A DNA stretch of 64,000 nt from Scenedesmus sp. ARA3 (taxonomy: Eukaryota; Chlorophyta; Chlorophyceae; Sphaeropleales; Scenedesmaceae). Shown here in pieces: positions 11,701 to 22,044 of the stretch. Within the stretch, counting starts at the first letter, position 1. Every line of letters begins with the position of its first letter. Location of the stretch: assembly GCA_004335835.1 (NCBI GenBank), contig RWJK01001239.1, forward strand, positions 1,578-65,577, given 5' to 3'. The position numbers were made by a program, and so were the translations under genes. Under the pieces are notes generated by a model, which worked only from the letters and a program-made list of their open reading frames with translations, made no database searches and was not told the origin of the DNA.

Positions 11701-12559
11701 GCTGCAGCAGTGCTTCAGCAGTGCCCTGCACACACTTTTCTTGCATGGCTGCACGCTTGCGTTACTGCTCAGGCTCAATCATTTGTGCTGCCCAACCACA
11801 TCGTGCTTGCTTTGCCCTTTGTTCCACAGAAGCTTGGCTGAGGCAGCATTGTTGAGTTATTTGAATGGCTGTACTGCCTGTGCTGCTGCCGCCAGGTACC
11901 GCCCGCTGCCTGCTGAGGCCTACCTGGAGCAGAGCAGGCAGCACCCACTCATCGCCACACGCGCCGACCTGGCCGCAGAACAGGTGCGCACAGCACACCT
12001 ACACCCTGGCGTTTCCCATGCCGTATATAATGTTGTCAGGACCCACATGTAACTATCACCAGCTAGTGCCACTGCCACCGGCCTCCAGGTCAACACACCT
12101 GCAAACATCTGCGACACGCGTTGACCTGGCGGCAGGGCAGGTGCGCCCAGCTGCATGCAGCGTACTTGAACAGCAGCCCTCAGTGCATTCAGTGCCAACA
12201 GAGGCCGTATCCAGCTGTGTGGCGCTCTAGCAGTGTGTGCGGGAGAGTTTTCATTTTACAACATGTAAGCAGGGCTGTATTTATGCTACTGCTACGCGCC
12301 TTTCACGGCAAGTTGTTCCCGGCTGTGCGCATAGGTGGGGGAAAACGAGGCAGACTTGCCACTGCTGGAGCGCCTGCTGCGCTGCGAGAATGACGCAGCA
12401 CACGGCCCCATTGCAGACATCCTATGGGACAGCGCCAGTGATGCAGAGGCGGCGCAGCAGCTGCAGCAGCTGGCAGAGCAGCAGCTGGAAGGCTGGGAGC
12501 AGCAGTTGAAGGCGAGCAGCAGAGGCGATGGTGCTGATGAGCGGGCGGTGGAAGGTTAG
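8715..12559 (+). CDS. DUS3: tRNA-dihydrouridine synthase, Dus3-like (tRNA-dihydrouridine(47) synthase)
   Basis: Eleven exons: 8715-9033, 9229-9319, 9577-9740, 9942-10058, 10326-10425, 10508-10615, 11032-11113, 11315-11383, 11585-11661, 11896-11983, 12335-12559; all phases close, 479 aa. Dus enzymes are flavoproteins that use NAD(P)H to reduce uridine to dihydrouridine in the tRNA D-loop or variable loop. The TIM-barrel signatures are all present: LAPLTKGGNLPFRR, then DINCGCP with the predicted catalytic Cys near residue 188, then PVTVKIRTG, TVHGRTMEQRY, PIIGNGDILTHYEA and MVGRGALIKPWLF, followed by the helical domain. These match the Dus3 subgroup best. Unlike animal or yeast Dus3 there are no N-terminal CCCH zinc fingers; the first 90 residues are Ser/Ala-rich and could be a transit peptide. 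One intron has an assembly gap and two contain copies of exon ends. Confidence 0.9.
10591..10713. repeat. Copied exon end either side of an assembly gap
   Basis: The exon end with donor at 10591-10625 recurs at about 10682-10713, where the donor is altered. Between them is a run of 14 N (10660-10673) bordered by G-runs. The repeat and the G-runs probably caused the gap, so the intron length here is unknown. Confidence 0.75.
11950..12160. repeat. Degenerate copy of exon end plus donor
   Basis: The end of exon 11896-11983 (encoding ATRADLAAEQ) and its GTGCGC donor reappear about 157 bp downstream at roughly 12107-12150 (encoding ATRVDLAAGQ), inside the next intron. Several substitutions show that this is not a recent copy. 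Confidence 0.75.
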
Positions 12560-13272
12560 CATTTGCAGTTGTGGATGAAGCCGCAGCGCCTGCTGTGCAC
12601 TGTACTGCCCGCGACTTGCCGTGCATGTGTTCAAGTCTGTGATGCCGCTGGACAATTTTGGCATTCGATTGTGCTGCAGCAATGTCAGTCCACTGCCGCA
12701 GTTTCGGTGGTGATGAGCGATTTAGTGGAGGGGCAGGGCTAGGGCTAGTGCTGCTGTGGCAGTAGTTAGCTAACAACTATAGTTGTTGGGCGGAGGAACA
12801 GCGCCTGCTGTGTACTGGACTGCTCGCAAATTTCTGGGCAGGCATGCGGATGTGACACTGGCAAGATTGTCAAGCATTGCAACATGCTGAGTACTAAGTG
12901 GGCCACGCTTTTGCGTCGCCAGCTTACTACTTGGTGCAGCAGTGCTAACACTGAGTGTCCATCAATGGCCGAGCCGCTGCCAGGGTACTTGATGGTGCTG
13001 CCAGGCGGCAGCTGAGCCATAATGCCTGGCATGCTGCAGCAGCTGGTGTTGAGAGAGTTACATGTAACATCCATGCAACAACCACGACTAGATAGCTCCT
13101 TAATGTCAACTAGAACAACCACTTCTGCCAACTTGCCAACTCATGCCATCAGCCTGATGGCATCTGGTGGACCTTTCACAGCCGCCGCACAATCGAACTA
13201 TAGATGACCATTCGAACTCTAAATGACCGGATGACCACTCTTCCCATGCAAGCGGTCCCTGCAACTGCCGCC
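12560..13272. other. Convergent intergenic region
   Basis: Between the stop codons of the Dus gene and the LtrA-like gene. No coding exon is apparent. It contains a palindromic TTACATGTAA that could serve both genes. Confidence 0.6.
13058..13067. terminator. Possible shared poly(A) signal
   Basis: TTACATGTAA reads TGTAA on both strands. TGTAA is the usual poly(A) signal of chlorophyte nuclear genes. It lies about 206 bp past the LtrA-like stop and about 500 bp past the Dus stop. Function is inferred from motif and position only. Confidence 0.4.
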
Positions 13273-13956
13273 TCACAGCTCATCCTCCTCCTGCGCAGGC
13301 CCCTGCGGCGTGTCATTGCCACCATCCGCTCCCCCCACCAGTGGCGTCTTGGTGATCATGTGCGCAAACAGCGTTTCAGCCAGCACCAGCAGCACCGCAT
13401 GCCCCGCCAGCAGCGACAGCAGCAGCGTCACACTGATGCTGCCGCTGCTGCCCAGCAGGCCCGCCATTGGAAGGCCCAAGCTGGCACTCCCCTGCTGCAT
13501 TAGGCTGTCTGCATCACTGCAGCCTGTAAACCTCGAGCCGCCAATGCTAGCAGCGACAGCTACTCTTTCGCCTTCCAAACATGGCCCGCTGTACATACCA
13601 TCGCCTCCCGCTGATGCGGCTCCTGCTGTTGCTGCCGGCCCGTTGAGCCACCAGATCAGCAGCGGCAGCAGGTACACAGGCAGCGGCCACAATCCCAGCA
13701 TTAGCCACCAGCCAAGCCACCAGCCTTTCACTCCGGCTCTTGACACTGCTCGCACAGCGCGGTGCTGCGGCTCCAGGCCAAGGTAGTGCGCCCCCCGGAT
13801 GGCTGCCAGCATGTGCAGGGAGAAGCCATAGGCAATGCACAGCATCAGGGAGGTCTGCAGGGCAGCAGAGGCAGCAGCAGCAGTGGCACAGGATGGCTGC
13901 CAGCATGTGCAGGGAGAAGCCATAGGCAATGCACAGCATCAGAGAGGTCTGCAGGG

Positions 13957-13991
<35 letters not shown>

Positions 13992-14528
13992 GCAGCAGTG
14001 GCGCAGAGTTGGTGCCAGCATGTGCAGGGAGAAGCCGTACGGGGTGCACAGTAGCAGGGAGAAGCCGTACGTGGCGGCGGTAACCTTGGTGACCACTACC
14101 AGGAGCAGATGAGACCAGCATCTTCGCAGCTACCCAGTGACCAGTCTTGCAGTCGTGGCATGCATGAGTCTGTGTACGCTGCCTGCAAGCGCCGAAGCAA
14201 GGCTCAGCCCTGAGCTGCCAGCCACGTGCTGGTTGCTATTGCTCTACGGCTGCATGACTCACGTCCAGAGGCGCAAGCGGCTCCTGCTGGGCGTGATGCG
14301 GCGATGGGTAGGTGCCTGCAGGCAGGCGATTCAAGGCAGACAGGCATAATGAAAAGCTGAGGCAGCTGCATTTGAGGCGGTTGGTATGCAGTGTGCACCT
14401 ACCTGGTGCGGTGCCATGCTGCATGCACATCACATATGCAAGCTGCACACCAGCAGCGCTTGACACAGGCCAGGCAGGAGCGTGTTCGTGCTGCTCCTGC
14501 TGCTGGTATTGTTGCTGCTGTCGACGCC

Positions 14529-14563
<35 letters not shown>

Positions 14564-15848
14564 GTGCATTCTGTGCAGGCCATGCACACAGCTTACATGC
14601 TAGCGCCACAGCAGCCGCGACCCCGACCCATCACCAACACACCGTTGCACAGCGACACGAGTACAGCAAGCGCCACCCTGTGGTTCACCCTCATGCCACC
14701 GTGACTCTCTGCTGCCTCCCAAACACATGTGACACTTATGATATTTTACGAAGCACCCACCCAGCAGCAGCCTCAGGCCGCTGCCCGTCAGCAGCAGCGC
14801 CACCGTCAGCAGCCAGTGGCAGTAAAAATACAGCAGCCCTCTCATCCTGCTCTGCCTGTAGGCATGACTGTGCTCATCCGGCTCCACATGATAATATATA
14901 AGGTGCAGCGCCCACGCCAGCGTGGCAGCGAGCGCTACCGCTGTGAATTGCGGCACAGTAGACTCCAGTGGTGTTGCTGCAATGCCGATGATTGCCTCTC
15001 CAAGGTGCAGCATGACGAGCTGCCCGAGGCGCTCGCTCATGTGCTGCACGTGCAGCGGGATGTCGGCTTGAGGGGCTAAGGCAGGCAGCAGCGGCTCGAT
15101 GAACTCGCCTGTGGGGCAGCAGGCACGCAGCAGTAGGCGGCAGCAGGCAGCCATCAAGCCACATACGCATGTGCAGATCCTGCTTATGACCAGCAGCGGC
15201 TCATCCGGCTCGCCTGTGGGGCAGCAGGCAAGCAGCAGTAGGCGGCAGCAGGCAGTGATCATGCCATCACAAGCTGAATGCGCAGCCGCATGTGCTGCAA
15301 GCGCGCCTGACAAAGCAATGCAGCAGCATGCCAGGGATGCCTTGCCGGTGGCTGATGCAGATGGCTGCTGCTGCTGCTGCTGCTGCTGTCCAAGGAATAG
15401 GAATAGCTACGCGAGCCGAGCTTCGGTGCGCTCAACGCGTAAGTTTATGGGCCGAGGCGGCCTAAGCGGCTGCTGGGCAAAGTCTGTGCACAAGTTTCTT
15501 TATGCATACAGCAGACAATGCTGTGCACCTTCTCACCTGCCGCCACTGCTGCCATGACCTTCACATGCAGCGCATACGCAGCATCCTTCTGCCATGCCAG
15601 CCATGCAGGCGCTGCTGCCAGTGCAAGTCCCGCTACAGCCGTCATAGCCGACAGCTTCCTGGCTCGTGGAATGCACCACGCAATGATGACATGTGATGCT
15701 GCAATGCACACGCGCGCACAGGCGTAGCCGCCAGCAAGCAGCTGCGGCCACTGGGCGTCTGCACGGGTGGCAATGATGAAGCCTAGCAGGCCCAGCTGCA
15801 GGCCCAGGCCCACAACTCGGAATAACAAGCCGCGCAGCCTGCATGTGT

Positions 15849-15885
<37 letters not shown>

Positions 15886-16935
15886 GCGGCGGCAGCAGCA
15901 GCAGGGATTGACTGGGCACCCCCGCCGGCACGTGAAGGCCAGAGAGACAAGAGCACGCCACGTTGAGGTAGCATCGACGGGTGAGTGGTAACAAGCGCAA
16001 AACCAAACAGTGGCAAGCCTGCCAGTGCAGCATTTTGAAAGCCACAGTCAGTCTTCAGACACACGTCTGGTGCACCAATCGCCACTGCAATGCACAGCAT
16101 GGGCTCGCACAACAAGTCCTGCTCTGGCGCATGAGGTGCAGCAGCAGTACAAGCAGCACTCCATGCCGCATTCCATGATGCTGCACAGCTGCTTGCAGGA
16201 AGATGGTAGGCAGCACTGCCTCAGCGCGCTATGAGCATGGCGGCGTCTGCCCATGCGGTGCTGCGATGCAGCTGCTTGCAACAAGATCACAGGCAGTGCG
16301 CTCAGCTGTTGCTGTGTACTGCCGCACCTGTAGCGCGTCTTGAGCATGGTGTACTCTGACCACAGGAAGAACACCAGCGCATGGTACAGCACCACACGCC
16401 CTGCAGCGCATTCATATACACTTTATGCCAACAGTATAATGTAATTTGTTGGTGGAGCAACAGCAGCAGCAGCGGTCGCAGCAGCAGCATTGCTGCGAAA
16501 GCAGAGGAGCCGCAGCTGCTGCCTGGCTTTCACCTTGCAGCAGCCTACTGCTGCTGGCCTGACGCCACTGCTCAGTGCTGTGCAGCAGCTAACAATTATG
16601 CCACCCACCACACGCTTGCTGCAGCACTGGCACTCACGCCCTCTGCCTGATCATCACAGCGCTGTACACCACACACCAGCTGCTTCCACCTGCCCACCTG
16701 CATTCGGCGCATCGGGCCGCTCCTCAAACAGGTGGCTCAAGTTCGAGATGGCCGCCACAAAGAACAGGTCGAAAAACAGCTCGGGCCACGTCACGCTGCG
16801 CTGCTCGTCCTGCGGCTCATCCCAATCCTGATGCAGCTGCGGCGCAGCAGCAAGCGGGCGGTAATCGCCCCGCATGTCGCCAGGGCCCCTGGGTCTGTTG
16901 TAGGAGCCCGGGGGTGGGTGTGCTGCCATAGCCAT
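13273..16935 (-). CDS. LtrA (low temperature requirement A) family membrane protein
   Basis: Six minus-strand exons, 16935-16698, 16400-16328, 15838-15537, 15108-14761, 14315-14263 and 13854-13273, join in phase to 531 aa. A 47-residue hydrophilic N-terminus precedes VTWPELFFDLFFVAAIS (about residues 48-64), the hallmark first helix of the LtrA family (PF06772). Further membrane segments follow, including the conserved HMSERLGQLVMLHLGEAI region (about 227-244) and a last pair around WWLMLGLWPLPVYLLPLLIWW. The family is polytopic; its biochemical role is unsettled, the name coming from a Listeria cold-growth mutant. The family is common in bacteria and patchy in eukaryotes. The short exon 14315-14263 is the least certain. 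Two splice-acceptor regions of this gene are locally duplicated. Confidence 0.8.
13797..14085. repeat. Two-and-a-bit copies of the last exon's start
   Basis: The acceptor and first about 20 codons of the LtrA-like terminal exon (YGFSLHMLA) are copied 94 bp upstream in gene sense (13891-13960) and, partly, again near 14011-14075, where the YGFSL unit itself is doubled. A CAG run at about 13970-13999 separates the copies. On the minus strand each full copy keeps an acceptor-like CTGCAG. Confidence 0.85.
15093..15260. repeat. Copied acceptor plus exon start in the LtrA-like gene
   Basis: The acceptor and start of exon 15108-14761 (GEFIEPLL) are copied about 105 bp upstream in gene sense, at 15198-15255 (GEPDEPLL), with the preceding intron sequence. 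Both copies retain the CCACAG acceptor. Confidence 0.8.
15847..15903. repeat. CAG/CGG run in an intron
   Basis: Plus-strand CAG run with CGG interruptions. On the coding (minus) strand of the LtrA-like gene it reads CTG/CCG and lies just upstream of the acceptor of exon 15838-15537. Confidence 0.85.
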
Positions 16936-17650
16936 TGTGACGGGTGGTGTTGAGGGTCAGGGATAAGGGCTGCAGTGGTGAGCTTTACATGAGGAGGAAC
17001 AGTGAGCAGCGCAGTGCTGCAGTGCCACAGTTGCTGAGGTGACTGTGCTGTTGCTGCTGCTGGATTGCAGTGCAGGTGCCAGTGTGTACGTCTGCTACTA
17101 ACGCGCCTCATTTGCAGGTTACAGATGCATATGATGCAACGCACGCCGTGGCCTGACAGGCTTTGGGCATGCGTTCCCAAGGTTTGAACGGTGTGACACT
17201 GTCCTTGAGCTTCTTGTTCTGGACCCCAAAACGGCTGATGGAAGCCACCCGAGATCTACGTAAGTACAGCATCTGGCGTTCACTCTGCGCAGCATGCATC
17301 AAGCCATGGGTGCTGGTGTGAGTTTGCTGAGGGTCCTCGATTTTTTGATCAGCCTGCACACGCTGGCTCCTGCATCAACGCGTGACTACAAAACAGGGAC
17401 ACCAATTAATGTAATCGCTGGCGCTGGAGTTCCTGATGTTACAATGGTAGCAAACTATCCAAATTCAAGCTGCGGTCTCTGCGGTCTCTGCGGTCTCGTA
17501 ACTGCTACAGCACGTGCGGCAGGGCGCTAGGCCAGGTTACTTTACTAAGTGGAAGTGGTCGCTCATTGCAGGTGGTATTTGCAGCGGGCCTCTGGTGCGA
17601 TACAGCAGCAGTTGTCCCAGCTTGTTGACTTGGTGTAGCCCGACAGCATC
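16936..17650. promoter_or_regulatory. Divergent intergenic region
   Basis: Lies between the start codons of the LtrA-like gene (minus) and the XPA-C/SAP gene (plus) and so must contain both promoters and 5' UTRs. No clear TATA box or extra exon was recognised. A short triple repeat of CGGTCTCTG occurs near 17473-17500. Confidence 0.4.
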
Positions 17651-20600
17651 ATGCGAAGCAAACGCACTCGGCAGGCCACACGGCAGCAACAGGACAACGG
17701 CTATGTGGACCTGGACTCTGACGAGTTTGAGCAGGCGCTTGCAGGGAGTGAGATAGCAGCAGTGCCATCCCGCAAGAGGCAGAAGGGCAGTAGCAGCAGC
17801 GGGGCTTTGCAGGAACAGGAACAGCTGCAAGCAGAGGAGGCAGCAGCTGCTGCACCATCAGAAGCTGCAGCAGCAGCTGCAGCAGCAGATGTAAACGACA
17901 CAGATCAGGAGGGCATTACAGAAGGGGAGGAGCAGGAGCTGGAGGAGTTGGTTGAGTGCAGCAATGATGATGATGATGCTTTGCAGGATTGGCAGGCTGA
18001 CGCTGCTGCTGGCAGTGACAGCGACGTTGGCAGTACCAGCGATGGCAGCGGGTCTGAGTATAGTGACAACGATGGCGATGCAGAAGCTGCAGCAGCAGCA
18101 CCAAAGCAGAAACCGCAGAAGCAGCAGCCACAGAAAGGCAAGAAGCAGCAGAAGGAGAAGAAGCCGCGCAAGAAGCGGCCTTCCACCAGGAGGCTGTGCG
18201 TCACTTTTGCCAAGGCGCAGTACAGGCTGACAGAGGCAGACCTGCAGCAGCTGACTGATGTTGTGTATGAGCCCAACCCACACTACCCAGGTGTGTATAC
18301 ATCATGTGACTGTACTTGCTGCCATATCATTTGAATCGCTTCAGTTTGCTTGACTTGGGGGTAGCAAGCATTGCACTGTGTGTGGGCTTGGACACTACTG
18401 GAGGTGCGGTGGGCGGCAGCTGCTGCAGGACTGGTGTGGGCAGTGTACTGTGCGCACAAGCGCTCTTCGCAGCAGGCCACAGGCGACAGCAACAGCCAGG
18501 CAGCATGTATTGTAGCTGCAACAGGTGCCGCAGACTCTTGGCAAGCAAAGCAGCTGAACTGGTGGCAGTGGCAACAGGCTCGGCAGCAGCAGCAATAGTG
18601 TGTTCGATCATCGCTGCCTGCCCTGCATTGCATCTGCATTGCATCTGCAGCTTCCTCTCTTGCCTCCTGCATCGCTGGCCCATCACAGTGCTTGCCGTTG
18701 CATCCAGTGCCCTGCCTGCGCTGAACTATGTGCCATTGCTGCATCTTTCTGCTGCTAGGTGGCCACCGCATGAGGCTGTACTTGGTCAGGGAGCTGGAGG
18801 TAAGCAATGTGCTCAGCAGCAGCATGATGTGACAAAAAGGTGCTGCACCCTTTGTCAGCAAGCCGCACCACGCAAGTAGCTAGCGCCCGTTGCTAGCATT
18901 GCATCAGCAACCGCTGCTATCACCGTCAATGCTGTTCCTGCCCACACTCCCTGTACATCAGGACACGCCATCACCGCCCACCTGGCTGTGGCATGGAGTA
19001 GCACAGTATCCTTGCATCAGAAACAACCAAACAGCTCACCACTACATACGCACACACATGTATCCGCACATTTGTAAACACACACTTGCTTCTGCTGCTG
19101 TGTGGTAACAACCCGCACATGAACTTGCAGGAGCTGGCCAGGGCCAAGGAGGAGCGCCAGGCGCTGCTGGCAAACACCAAGGAGCAGCGCGCAGCAGAGC
19201 GCGCGGCAGCGACGAAGGCACGCAAGGCGGCAGCGGCAGCAGCAGCGGCAGAGGCGGCGCAGCGCTTCAGTAAGTGGCTTAGCTGCATGTTGCTAGATCA
19301 CAGTAATGTTGTGGCTAATTCATCAAAGGTGGTGTGTATTGCTTGCCGGCCTCCAACACGCTGCTTTGCACACCACACACTGCAACGGGCGCCGCAGTGT
19401 TGCGATTGGTGAACCTGCTGCTTGTTGTTGTAAACATCATGCTTACCGTCACTTTGCGTTGCAGCCTTGCAGCCGCTGCGGGAGATGCGGGACGGCTCGC
19501 TGCAGCTGCAGGATACCTGCCTGGTTTTTGGTAGCATCGTGGTGCGGCCAATTCCTTTCGTGTCGGTTCCAGGCTCTGACACACTGCTCTGTCTCACAGC
19601 ACACACTGTTAATGCGCCCTGGCATTGAAACCACTGGTTAACTCTGCCTGTTCTTGTGATCGCCATGCAATGTGCTGTGTGATGCAGCCTTGCAGCCGCA
19701 GAAAGAGGGCCGCCACGGCTCGCTGCAGCTGCCGGACACGTGCTTGACCAACGTGATGGCCTGCCTGGCAAGCACGCTGGAACCTGGGGGCCTGCGCGGG
19801 CCCAGCTGTGTCGCAAAGGAACTGGCACAAGCCTCGCTGTGGGTGCTGCTGCTGCTGCTGCTGCTGTGCCTGTGCGTGTAGCTGTGCTGCTGTTGAGCGG
19901 AGCATTGTTGCCTTGCTGTTGGTCAGTGGGCTGCTGCGCCTGACAGCACCACCCGAGCGATGTATGGTGTTGGGAACCTTGATATTTCTGCACAGTTGGC
20001 ATGCTTCAAGCAGTGTGGGTCCACAGGGGTGATGGCAGGCTCCCAGCATGCATGCATGCCGGCGTGCACATGCGGCGGCACCTAGCCCGCAAGCAACCGC
20101 GCATGCATAGCATGCATGACGCATCTAGATGCGGTCCAGCAATGCGCAGTTGCGCCTGCTGCCATGCACCGCAACTGCCTTGCAGGTGTGCTGGGACTTC
20201 TACCACGCAGCAAAGCACGGCTTCACAGCGCTCGCGGAAGCCGCATCCAGCCTGCAGCAGCTGCCGCCGCCAGACGACCTCCCAGACGACGTGCTGCAGG
20301 ACCTGCTGGAGGACCTGCCACAGCACCGGCAGCACGGCCAGCTGCCACTCCTGCCGTTCTTGCAGGAAGACGATTTGCCGCAGGAGCTGCAGCACGAGCT
20401 GCGGCCTGCACGGCGGCAGAACCCTCGCAGCAGCCTGAAGGTACTGCATGGCCTGGCGTCACTGCCGGGGCCTGCTGCGCTGGGCGGCTGGGCGTTTTGG
20501 GACAGCGTGGTGCAGCAGCCGACTGGGTTGAAGCTGCCGCAGCTGAAGGCTGCTGCTCGGCAGCTGGAGCTGACGGTGAGCTAGCATGCTGCTGCTGCAG

Positions 20601-22044
20601 CTGCTGGGCAGAAGGTGTTTGTGCTGGTGGGGCCGGCATGTTTGTGCTAGGGGGTTGGAAGTGCGTGTGAGTGCAGGTTCAGGGGCGTTGCAGCAGCTGG
20701 GGGTCGACGGCGCGTGTGTGCCCTGACACGTGTCACTGGTAAGGCGTATTGTGTAAAGCTTGCTGCTGGCAGCTGTGCATGGGCGCTGATTGCTGCTACT
20801 GCTTGCCTTGCTGAAGCACTTTGCAGCAATGTTGGCATGTGGAATGCAGCATTACTTTTCACAGCAATAGGCAGCACCCAATGCTGGTACTGCTGCTGCT
20901 GCTGCCTTGATGCTGGCATACTATCACTTTCATCGCAACACCACGCGTGCCAGCACGCAGCCAGCTGCTGGTACTTTTGCTGACAACTGCCACACACTCT
21001 TGCGTATCACTGGATAGCTGCTGCTGCTGCTGCTGCTGCTGGCGTACTGCCAGGTCACTGGCACCAAGGCTGAGCTGGCGCTGAGCGCATATGCTCTTGC
21101 TGCTATCGTCAAGGCTCCTGCTGCTGCCGCCGCCGCCGCCGCCGCTGCTGCTGCTGCTGCTGTACAGGTCACTGGCACTAAAGCTGAGCTGGTGCTGCGG
21201 GTGCTGGGCGCCTTTGGCCTGACTGCGCCCGCCAAGGCTCCTGCGGCGCTGCTGCGGGCAATGCGGCTGGAGCGCAGCCGCCTGTATGCTGCATGGGACG
21301 GGCCAGATGCTGAGGAGTTGCAATACTCAATGCTGTGCTTCTCTGAGTGCGAGAAGCTGGCATGGCTGTGGGACCCTGTGGAAGGGGAACCTACGGTAGG
21401 TGGCCAGGACTGTGTTGCCCTGCTCCTCAGCTTGGACAGGCCGCAGCAAAGAGCACGCATGACTGGTTTGCTGCTTGCATGACGGGCTGGTTATGTGGCC
21501 GTTGGTATGGGGGAAGCAATCGAGCAGATGGATGAGAGTGCAGATGTACTGGATGCTGCGGCTTTTGACTTGCATACGGTCTCGTCGAGTTGCTCCATAC
21601 ATCCACCGCGCTGCAGCTCACTCGCAGGCGCATCTTCTCTCAGGCCCATGCTGCTTCACCTCTGCTGCTGCCTGCTAACATTGCTGGTGGCTGTCCTGGC
21701 TCAAGGGCGTCGCTGGCGTGCGCGCCGCTCTTTGCAAAACTGGATACGCCAGCATGGAGGACTTCAAGGCAGTAGCGCAGGCAACGCAGGAGGCCGGGCG
21801 TCAGCGCAGGCTGGAGGAGCAAGCCAGGCGCAGAGCTGCAGCTGAGGCAGCAGCAGCCGCGAGGAGAGCTCGCGCAGATCAGCTGGCGCAGCGTCCATGG
21901 CCGTACCAGCAGCAGCAGCCTGGGCAGGCGCGGCATGTGGGCTTGATCTGTGCATGTGGCAACAAGGCAGCAGCTGCGTGCATGCGGCGCTGCTGCGGGT
22001 TCTGCTGCAAGGGGAAGGGCGGCTGCCTGCGGCACAAGCTGTAG
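17651..22044 (+). CDS. Multi-domain nuclear protein: XPA-C-like, F-box-like, SAP and Cys-rich segments
   Basis: Seven exons, 17651-18290, 18759-18799, 19131-19269, 19688-19842, 20186-20575, 21168-21395 and 21706-22044, give 643 aa in phase (the last acceptor is a best guess). Residues 1-180 are acidic and Gln/Ala-rich with basic patches (SRKRQK; KEKKPRKKRPS) that look like nuclear localisation signals. Around 185-270 the pattern RLTEADLQQL, YEPNPHYP, RMRLYLVRELEELA and a charged helix resembles the XPA C-terminal DNA-binding family. Next is an F-box-like LPDTCLTNVMACLAS...CWDFY segment. Residues about 441-473 form a SAP motif (LPQLKAAARQLELTVTG then KAELVLRVL), normally DNA-binding. The last 31 residues are Cys-rich (CACGNKAAAAC...CG.CC...CLRH), a likely zinc site. 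I infer a chromatin or DNA-repair role; it is not a standard XPA protein. Confidence 0.72.
19465..19560 (+). repeat. Decayed copy of an exon of the XPA-C/SAP gene
   Basis: The start of exon 19688 (acceptor, then LQPQKEGRHGSLQLPDTCL) has an earlier copy 223 bp upstream with its own TTGCAG acceptor (LQPLREMRDGSLQLQDTCL). The similarity stops there and the frame later hits a stop at about 19625, so the copy cannot replace the full exon. Confidence 0.8.
21054..21225 (+). repeat. In-frame 114-bp duplication within the SAP coding region
   Basis: Two acceptors, at 21053 and 21167, are each followed by the same codons for VTGTKAEL. The offset is 114 bp (38 codons) with no stop between, so use of the first acceptor would add an Ala-rich insert and a second half-SAP motif. 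CTG runs precede both copies. Confidence 0.8.

Noticed and set aside
16048..16300. Extra LtrA-like exon between 16,328 and 15,838
   Set aside because: Open segments exist there, but exon 16400-16328 joins exon 15838-15537 directly in phase and gives continuous family-like sequence.
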